Of a DNA stretch of 5,040 bases, positions 1 to 4,350 are shown piece after piece (position 1 is the first letter of the stretch; each line of letters begins with the position of its first letter). The translations under genes and the position numbers were made by a program. Source of the stretch: Candidatus Methanoplasma sp. (lineage in GTDB: Archaea > Thermoplasmatota > Thermoplasmata > Methanomassiliicoccales > Methanomethylophilaceae); NCBI GenBank assembly GCA_031274665.1, contig JAISPV010000087.1:1-5040 (forward strand). Direction: 5' to 3'. Under the pieces are notes generated by a model. The model made no database searches and had not been told where the DNA came from. It saw only the letters and a list, made by a program, of their open reading frames with translations.

Positions 1-1
1 C

Positions 2-1066
2 GCCATAGGTATGAGAGGCAACATCTTCGGCGCGATGGGTTCCAGGCTGGGGACGTCCATGCACATGGGTACTTTCAAGATGTCCTTCAAGAAGGGCTCC
101 GTCCTCCGGGCCAATATCGAATCGGCCATGGGACTCACTTTTCTTATTTCCCTTGCAATGGGTATTATCGGATGGGGGATCGTCGCCATCTTCGATTTCG
201 GCGAGATACACCCTGCCAGCTTCATCTTCATATCGATGCTCGGGGGGCTGCTTGCGGGAATAGTCCTCCTCGGCATAAATCTGATCATCGCAAGAACGGG
301 TTTCAGAAGGAACTGGGACGTCGATAATATAACGGCCCCTCTGATCGCAGCTGCCGGGGATGTGGTCACCATGCCTATGCTCTTTATCTGCGCCTGGTTC
401 ATAATAAACTGCCCGGATCAGAACATAATCAACATCCTTACATTATTGCTGATACTCGCTACGGCCGTCATCCTCATCGTCATATTCACCAGAAAGCTGA
501 TGATCGGGAGGGCCGACGAAGCGAAGAGGATAATCGCCCAATCCACCCCGATACTGCTGATGTGCCTGATGCTCGACATCGCGGCGGGAGTGATCATCGA
601 GCACAAGACCGAGGAGCTGGTCGTACTTCCGGTCCTTATGATACTCATGCCCGCTTTCCTGAACGAGGGGAACGCTTTGTCCGGAATGCTCACTTCCAGG
701 CTTTCCTCCATGCTCCATCTGGGTACTCTGCGAGCGAACAAACTCCCCGGCAAGAACGCACGGGAGAACTTCTTCATCAATTACATCCTGGCGGCCGTTA
801 CCTATGCATACATCGGCGTCATAGCATTCCTCGTAGCCATGGCGCTGGGCGACACCGGGGACATCAGTTTCATTAAAGTGATGGGGATCGTCATGATATC
901 CGGCATCATCATGGCCGTGGCGGTGAGTCTGGTCTCATATTATGCCGCGGTGTCGGCGGTCAGGTTCGACCTTGACCCAGACGATCACAGCATACCCATA
1001 ACGTCATCCTCCACGGACCTTGTGAGCGCCGCGGTGCTGATAACCATGATCGTACTGATCGCCTGA
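2..1066 (+). CDS. MgtE/SLC41-like divalent cation permease (5' partial)
   Basis: This is an integral membrane protein resembling the membrane domain of MgtE/SLC41 magnesium transporters, in the archaeal group of stand-alone permeases similar to cation transporters (COG1824 type, from memory). Residue numbers count from the ATG at 11. About nine hydrophobic segments are visible, at roughly 41-61, 68-93, 107-131, 139-159, 177-196, 204-225, 256-279, 288-317 and 334-351. The protein is an internal duplication. A GN...SRL(G/S)(T/S) motif occurs at 3-15 and again at 220-233. An acidic D-x-D-[ND]...P...D motif occurs at 103-117 and again at 322-337. In MgtE-type proteins such acidic residues line the ion path. 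No cytoplasmic MgtE N-domain or CBS domains lie in the visible part. The frame is open to the window edge and the motif normally sits inside a helix, so the ATG at 11 is probably not the true start. The gene ends with tandem in-frame stops, TGA TAA. The exact ion (Mg, Co, Ni or another) cannot be told. Confidence 0.85.
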   Translation, partial: AIGMRGNIFGAMGSRLGTSMHMGTFKMSFKKGSVLRANIESAMGLTFLISLAMGIIGWGIVAIFDFGEIHPASFIFISMLGGLLAGIVLLGINLIIARTGFRRNWDVDNITAPLIAAAGDVVTMPMLFICAWFIINCPDQNIINILTLLLILATAVILIVIFTRKLMIGRADEAKRIIAQSTPILLMCLMLDIAAGVIIEHKTEELVVLPVLMILMPAFLNEGNALSGMLTSRLSSMLHLGTLRANKLPGKNARENFFINYILAAVTYAYIGVIAFLVAMALGDTGDISFIKVMGIVMISGIIMAVAVSLVSYYAAVSAVRFDLDPDDHSIPITSSSTDLVSAAVLITMIVLIA

Positions 1067-1080
1067 TAAATAAGGTCGCG

Positions 1081-1114
1081 GATCGAACGCCTGTTCAGAT
1101 CGACAGATCTTTTT
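1081..1114 (+). terminator. possible terminator of the permease gene: bulged hairpin plus T-tract
   Basis: GATCGAAC at 1081-1088 pairs with GTTC-A-GATC at 1093-1101 (8 bp, one bulged A, four-base loop). A plus-strand TCTTTTT tract follows at 1108-1114. The element sits just after the permease stop and overlaps the end of the convergent gene. Archaeal termination depends mainly on T-tracts, so the hairpin may be incidental. The T-tract is also coding on the other strand. Confidence 0.35.
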
Positions 1115-1676
1115 CCGTACCGTCGGCGAGGTCTTTGAAGTATGCGACACCTTCTTCCGGGCCCCTGGCGATCATGATGTCTCCCGCCTCCATCTTCGTG
1201 TTCCTGCCCGGGCCGAAGATGTATTCTCTGTCCCTCTTTATCGCAATGACGAACATCCCGCACTGGGTGCTGAGACGCGTCTCCTGGAACGTCTTTCCGC
1301 TGAGGACCGATCCTTCTTCGATCTTCGCCAGGCTTATTGTCGTCTCTGACTCTTTTATTGACAACGCCAGGACCGGATGCTTGCCGAGCCCTCTGAGGAC
1401 CACGTCCGCGATCGACTTGGCGGCCTCCGCTATCGACATGATCGATGCCTGAAGTCTGATCGCCACTACTATCCTTGCGATCTCCTCGGGCTTGCTTGTC
1501 CCTATCTCGACAGCCAACTCCTGGATCCTTGTGGAGAGTCCTTCCATCCTTTCCGCCATGAACACGACCTCTTCTGCGATCTCTTCGTTGTCGTATATGA
1601 GCGAGGAATACGCCAGATCGACCATGAACTCGGAAATGTCCTTCGACTCCAGAAGTATCTCCTCAAGTCTGTTCAT
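1095..1676 (-). CDS. PhoU-like + RCK_C (TrkA_C) domain protein, second gene of operon
   Basis: This is a soluble cytoplasmic protein of 193 residues with no membrane segment or signal. Residues about 3-95 are acidic, amphipathic helices of PhoU type, including the stretch KDISEFMVDLAYSSL at 12-26. Residues about 112-185 form an RCK_C/TrkA_C domain: a GKTFQETRLST strand-turn at 127-137, then a V-x-AIKR strand at 143-148 and GDIMIARG at 165-172. There is no Rossmann RCK_N domain, so this is not a classic NAD-binding TrkA. Archaeal proteins with this architecture (COG3273 type, from memory) are uncharacterised. RCK_C domains bind small ligands, and several bacterial ones bind c-di-AMP. Its ATG overlaps the TGA of the upstream gene (ATGA), and GGAGG lies 7 bases before the ATG, which indicates coupled translation. 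It is clearly paralogous to its neighbour. The likely role, by inference, is as a regulatory subunit of a cation transporter, probably the permease encoded convergently. Confidence 0.85.
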   Translation of the reverse strand: MNRLEEILLESKDISEFMVDLAYSSLIYDNEEIAEEVVFMAERMEGLSTRIQELAVEIGTSKPEEIARIVVAIRLQASIMSIAEAAKSIADVVLRGLGKHPVLALSIKESETTISLAKIEEGSVLSGKTFQETRLSTQCGMFVIAIKRDREYIFGPGRNTKMEAGDIMIARGPEEGVAYFKDLADGTEKDLSI

Positions 1677-2368
1677 TCGCTTTCCTCCTCTTTGTCATTG
1701 ATACTGGCCGCCTCTTCCTGTGGTGTGGTCTCCTCTTCGTCCTCCGAGACCTCGGGGAACTCCCAGGGCTTCCTTCCGGCGGCGTACTCCATAAGCTGGA
1801 TGTATCCGTCCTCGGTACCTCTTATGATGATATCGTCGCCCGCACGGATCTTGACGTCGTCTTCCGGGTCATATATCCATCCCTGGCGGCTTTTTAGAGC
1901 TATTATCCTGCATCCTGTGGACGCTTCGACGCCGAGTTTTCCTATTGTGTACCCCACCATGGAGGACTCGGGCCTTATTCTGGTCGCACGTATCTTCTCG
2001 CCCGATTCGTGCAGCATTGCCGAGACGAACGGACGTTTTTCCAGGGGAAGGCTGAGAAGATCGACGATGTCTGCCGCGGCATCGGATATCTTGTCCGCCG
2101 CGGAGGCCACCTGCAGCAATCCCGAAAGCTGCTTCGCGTCCTGTTTGGTCCTCGAGGACATCAGCACTTTGAAACGGATCGCATACTTCAGATCATCCAT
2201 CTCTTTCTCGAGCTCGGTGACCTTCTCTGCCATGTCCTCGCTGTTGTACATCAGCGAAGCGTAAGCAAGATCCACCATCACCTCTGAAGTATCCTTCATT
2301 TCGGTCAGAAGTTCGCGGACCGTCATCTCTATGCGGTCCAAGTTTGTGTAATCTTCGGGATCGGTCAT
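1673..2368 (-). CDS. PhoU-like + RCK_C (TrkA_C) domain protein with acidic tail, first gene of operon
   Basis: This protein of 231 residues has the same architecture as the gene it overlaps. Numbering below counts from the GTG at 2371. PhoU-like helices span about 10-107, including KDTSEVMVDLAYASL at 26-40. The RCK_C domain spans about 124-198, with GYTIGKLGVEASTGCRIIALK at about 140-160, then IYDPEDD and AGDDIIIRG at 177-185. A Glu/Asp-rich, probably disordered tail of about 27 residues ends the protein. It lacks RCK_N and any membrane segment. A GTG at 2371-2369 directly precedes an ATG at 2368-2366. GGAGG at 2380-2376 is 7 bases from the ATG but only 4 from the GTG, so the ATG is preferred. 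The role is inferred as for its paralog: a ligand-sensing regulatory subunit for cation transport, perhaps forming hetero-oligomers with the second gene product. The acidic tail could bind cations or a partner. Confidence 0.85.
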   Translation of the reverse strand: MTDPEDYTNLDRIEMTVRELLTEMKDTSEVMVDLAYASLMYNSEDMAEKVTELEKEMDDLKYAIRFKVLMSSRTKQDAKQLSGLLQVASAADKISDAAADIVDLLSLPLEKRPFVSAMLHESGEKIRATRIRPESSMVGYTIGKLGVEASTGCRIIALKSRQGWIYDPEDDVKIRAGDDIIIRGTEDGYIQLMEYAAGRKPWEFPEVSEDEEETTPQEEAASINDKEEESE

Positions 2369-2373
2369 CACGA

Positions 2374-2383
2374 CCCCTCCCCT
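2374..2383 (-). promoter_or_regulatory. strong Shine-Dalgarno that decides the start of the first PhoU/RCK_C gene
   Basis: The minus strand reads AGGGGAGGGG here. The GGAGG core (2380-2376) lies 7 bases before the ATG at 2368 and 4 before the GTG at 2371, favouring the ATG. The purine run also forms part of the second copy of a GTCCGATA repeat found at the start of this leader. Confidence 0.7.
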
Positions 2384-2389
2384 ATCGGA

Positions 2390-2415
2390 CCGGAGCGGCT
2401 ATTGTTGCCCTCCGG
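2390..2415 (-). promoter_or_regulatory. leader hairpin upstream of the PhoU/RCK_C operon
   Basis: CCGGAG at 2390-2395 pairs with CTCCGG at 2410-2415, and GGC at 2397-2399 pairs with GCC at 2407-2409. One base (2396) is bulged and a seven-base loop (2400-2406) closes it: nine Watson-Crick pairs. In the minus-strand transcript it ends a few bases before the ribosome binding site, within the approximately 90-base leader predicted from the upstream TATA box. It could modulate translation or be part of a larger cis-regulatory RNA. No known riboswitch class is recognised. Confidence 0.45.
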
Positions 2416-2483
2416 GTCATCTGAACTGACAGACAATTTCGGCACCCTTTATCGGACTTTTCCGGAACAACATACGTTCTCCG

Positions 2484-2493
2484 TATATTTAAG
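2484..2493 (-). promoter_or_regulatory. TATA-box promoter for the PhoU/RCK_C operon
   Basis: The minus strand reads CTTAAATATA, close to the archaeal TATA consensus, within an AT-rich island in otherwise GC-rich DNA. With a start site about 27 bases downstream, transcription would begin near 2461 and give a leader of about 90 bases. The island is nearly symmetric and could also be read on the plus strand. Confidence 0.5.
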
Positions 2494-2562
2494 ATTTAGA
2501 TTCCGCCCTTTGCTCTCGTCCGCGGATAAACTGAGATCATCCAGCCATAACGGTACGTAAAT

Positions 2563-2572
2563 AAGAAATATA
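2563..2572 (+). promoter_or_regulatory. TATA-box candidate for the cupin gene
   Basis: AAGAAATATA lies in an AT-rich stretch at 2558-2572. A start site about 27 bases on, near 2595, would give a leader of about 95 bases containing the hairpins at 2593-2669. The AT island at 2484-2491 (TATATTTA) is an alternative and would give a longer leader. Confidence 0.4.
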
Positions 2573-2592
2573 CGGCAGGTACATCTGTATGT

Positions 2593-2669
2593 GACCCGCC
2601 CGGCGCTTTCTGCATTGCGACAGAGTGTTCGGCGGGTCCGTCGCGGCCCGCACCGTCTGCGGCGGCGAC
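2593..2669 (+). promoter_or_regulatory. two consecutive stem-loops in the cupin leader
   Basis: The first has a perfect 8-bp outer stem, GACCCGCC at 2593-2600 with GGCGGGTC at 2631-2638. It encloses a smaller stem, TTCTG at 2608-2612 with CAGAG at 2621-2625 (one G-U pair), around an eight-base loop. The second pairs GTCGC at 2640-2644 with GCGAC at 2665-2669 and CCGC at 2648-2651 with GCGG at 2659-2662 around a seven-base loop. They end ten bases before the GAGGG ribosome binding site (2679-2683). This could be a cis-regulatory RNA. I recognise no known family, and GC-rich leaders can fold by chance. Confidence 0.35.
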
Positions 2670-2690
2670 ATACGATCCGAGGGATAAGAC

Positions 2691-3032
2691 ATGGGGAACA
2701 ACATTAAGAAACGCGCCGAGTTCATTAAACACCCGTCGAATGAAGGGGTGTTCATGAAGCACTTTTTCGGTAAAGATGAAACAGACGGCCTCATTAACAA
2801 TCTGGAGGTCAACGTCATGCCCGGATTTTCTATCGCCGAACATACGCACGAAGATTCCGGCGAATTCTTCTTCGTCATCAGCGGCCGGGGAGAGTTCCTT
2901 GACGGAACGGATTGGGTACCTATCGGGGCCGGCGACGCTTTCAAAGCCCCCAAAGGTATGAAGCACGCTATCAGGAACAACGGCGCCGAGCTCCTTCGTA
3001 TATTCTCCACGTTCAGCCCTCCGATCAGGTAA
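2691..3032 (+). CDS. small single-domain cupin protein
   Basis: This soluble protein of 113 residues is almost entirely one cupin_2 beta-barrel. Cupin motif 1 is perfect: G45-x5-H51-x-H53-x4-E58-x6-G65. Motif 2 is also perfect: G81-x5-P87-x-G89-x2-H92-x3-N96. The spacing between motifs is 15 residues. His51, His53, Glu58 and His92 are the expected metal ligands, so it should bind a divalent metal. There is no DNA-binding or second catalytic domain. Such proteins serve as dioxygenases, isomerases or sugar- or metabolite-binding proteins, and the sequence alone does not give the substrate. GAGGG at 2679-2683 lies 7 bases before the ATG. It is followed by a 151-base gap carrying its own promoter for the next gene, so it is probably transcribed alone. 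No functional link to the adjacent purP-like gene can be shown. Confidence 0.9.
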   Translation: MGNNIKKRAEFIKHPSNEGVFMKHFFGKDETDGLINNLEVNVMPGFSIAEHTHEDSGEFFFVISGRGEFLDGTDWVPIGAGDAFKAPKGMKHAIRNNGAELLRIFSTFSPPIR

Positions 3033-3080
3033 CGGCCTGCCGGGGTCCCGTGTTCGAGGGAATATCATTAAGTAACAGCG

Positions 3081-3109
3081 GCAGGGAGGCCTTTCCCAAG
3101 CTTCCCTGC
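3081..3109 (+). other. strong stem-loop downstream of the cupin gene
   Basis: GCAGGGAGGC at 3081-3090 pairs with GCTTCCCTGC at 3100-3109: ten pairs including one G-U, with a nine-base loop. AAAACAG follows rather than a T-tract, so it is not a classic terminator on the plus strand. It may stabilise or process the 3' end of the cupin mRNA. Confidence 0.5.
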
Positions 3110-3119
3110 AAAACAGTAC

Positions 3120-3137
3120 GGCCGCCCGAAGCCGGCC
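3120..3137 (+). other. short GC hairpin upstream of the purP-like promoter
   Basis: GGCCG at 3120-3124 pairs with CGGCC at 3133-3137 around an eight-base loop (five G-C pairs). It lies 8 bases before the AT-rich promoter element. It may insulate cupin transcription from purP, or the inverted repeat may serve as an operator. It is too short to be sure. Confidence 0.3.
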
Positions 3138-3145
3138 CTCGAAAC

Positions 3146-3158
3146 ATTATATTATATC
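3146..3158 (+). promoter_or_regulatory. TATA-box promoter for the purP-like gene, giving a leaderless or near-leaderless mRNA
   Basis: ATTATATTATATC is a strong AT-rich TATA element in a GC-rich surround. A start about 27 bases downstream of its centre falls near 3177-3182, only a few bases before the ATG at 3184. The bases before the ATG (ACTGAGATAACA) contain no convincing Shine-Dalgarno, unlike every other gene start in the window, which fits leaderless or very short-leader transcription. Confidence 0.55.
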
Positions 3159-3183
3159 AAAGGATATTTGGACTGAGATAACA

Positions 3184-4341
3184 ATGATAAGCAGAAAAGA
3201 GGTCCTGGCGAATCTTGACGGTTACGACCTCAAAAAGGCCAAGGTAGGGGTTGTCGCATCGCATTCGGCGCTAGACACCTGCGACGGAGCTATCTCCGAA
3301 GGCTTCAGGACCGTGGCGGTCTGCCAGAAAGGAAGGGAGAGGACATTCGCCAACTATTTCAAGACCCAGCGTGACAGTTCGGGGAATGTTGTGAGGGGCG
3401 TGGTCGATGAGGTCGTCCTTGTGGACAAATTCAAAGATGCCGTCCATCCGAGCGTCCAGGCCTCCCTGATGGACAACAATGTGCTTTTCGTACCGAACCG
3501 GTCGTTCGTGTCTTACAGCGGCATAGACGCCGTCGAGGATCAGTTCAAGGTCCCGCTTGTGGGAAGCAGGAACCTCCTCAGGTCCGAGGAGAGAGGGGAC
3601 GAGAGAGATTACTATTGGATACTCGAGAAGGCCGGCCTTCCGTTCCCCAAGAAGGTCGAAAGGCCGGAGGACATCGACAGCCTGACGATAATCAAAGTAC
3701 ACCACAAAGTGAAGAAACTGGAAAGGGGGTTCTTCACCGCAAAGGATCACGACCAATTCATCGAGAAATCAACGGAACTGATCAAACAGGGAGTGATAGA
3801 GGAGGATTTCCTCAAAGAGGCAAGGATGGAGCAGTACATCATAGGCCCGGTGTTCAATCTGGACTTCTTCCGCTCCCCGCTGGAGGAAAAAGGAGAACAG
3901 CTTGAGCTCCTCGGAGTGGATTGGAGGTTCGAGACCTCCCTTGACGGATACTGCAGGCTCCCGGGCAAGCAGCAGGTGGAGCTGGAAGAGGATGGCATAA
4001 TCCCTGAATACACAGTATGCGGACACAATATGGCAACCTTGAGGGAATCGCTCCTCGACCCCGCTTACGAAATGGCCGAGAAGTACATCGAGGCAACAAA
4101 GAAACATTACGACCCGGGAATAATCGGTCCGTTCTGTCTGCAGACGTGTGTGGACAAAGACCTTAACTTCTACATATACGATGTAGCACCGCGCATAGGA
4201 GGAGGCACCAACGTACATATGTCGCTGGGGCATCCTTACGGGAACGCCCTTTGGAGAAGAGAGATGAGTACGGGAAGAAGGCTTTCCATGGAGATAAGAA
4301 AAGCCATAGAGCAAGAACGTGTCGATGAGATCATTACTTAA
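3184..4341 (+). CDS. purP: PurP-family ATP-grasp ligase (formate--AICAR ligase or divergent paralog)
   Basis: PurP uses ATP and formate to convert AICAR to FAICAR, the penultimate step of archaeal IMP synthesis, in the cytoplasm. This 385-residue protein matches the family along its length (about 360 residues in Methanocaldococcus, from memory). The N-terminal MISRKEVL start, VASHSAL at 24-30 and EGF at 39-41 are family-like. So are the central PNRSFVSYSGID at 104-115 and VPLVGSRNLLR at 123-133, GPFCLQ at 315-320 and the C-terminal RIGGGTN at 337-343. About 13 extra residues near 60-74 lengthen the N-domain. Oddly, the ATP-grasp glycine-rich loop expected around 171-184 is replaced by a Lys/His-rich segment (KVHHKVKKLERGFF), and Asp333 stands where I expect the metal-binding Glu. 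That points to the second PurP-like group seen in some archaea, whose function may differ. It starts at a near-leaderless promoter and is followed after 9 bases by a membrane-protein gene. Family assignment is firm, exact activity is not. Confidence 0.8.
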   Translation: MISRKEVLANLDGYDLKKAKVGVVASHSALDTCDGAISEGFRTVAVCQKGRERTFANYFKTQRDSSGNVVRGVVDEVVLVDKFKDAVHPSVQASLMDNNVLFVPNRSFVSYSGIDAVEDQFKVPLVGSRNLLRSEERGDERDYYWILEKAGLPFPKKVERPEDIDSLTIIKVHHKVKKLERGFFTAKDHDQFIEKSTELIKQGVIEEDFLKEARMEQYIIGPVFNLDFFRSPLEEKGEQLELLGVDWRFETSLDGYCRLPGKQQVELEEDGIIPEYTVCGHNMATLRESLLDPAYEMAEKYIEATKKHYDPGIIGPFCLQTCVDKDLNFYIYDVAPRIGGGTNVHMSLGHPYGNALWRREMSTGRRLSMEIRKAIEQERVDEIIT

Positions 4342-4350
4342 GGTGAGCAG

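Larger units (their letters stand above)
2369..2690. other. gene-less divergent control region
   Basis: This stretch of about 320 bases lies between the divergently transcribed PhoU/RCK_C operon and the cupin gene. It holds AT-rich TATA candidates for both directions (2484-2493 minus, 2563-2572 plus), a direct repeat TATCGGAC at 2383-2390 and 2450-2457, a hairpin in the minus-strand leader (2390-2415) and two structured elements in the plus-strand leader (2593-2638 and 2640-2669). No convincing small gene was found. The open minus-strand frame ending at 2496 has no ribosome binding site and no recognisable protein features. Confidence 0.6.

Noticed and set aside
1377..2264. A 295-residue open frame on the plus strand
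   Set aside because: It is antisense to both PhoU/RCK_C genes. It is Ser-rich with no coherent domain, typical of the complement of acidic helical coding sequence.
3048..3060. tRNA T-loop-like GTGTTCGAGGG
   Set aside because: No acceptor, D-arm or anticodon arm can be built around it.
2496..3068. A 190-residue minus-strand frame, or its 39-residue 3' portion within the intergenic region
   Set aside because: Most of it is antisense to the cupin, whose two cupin motifs are perfect. The intergenic part has no ribosome binding site or recognisable features.
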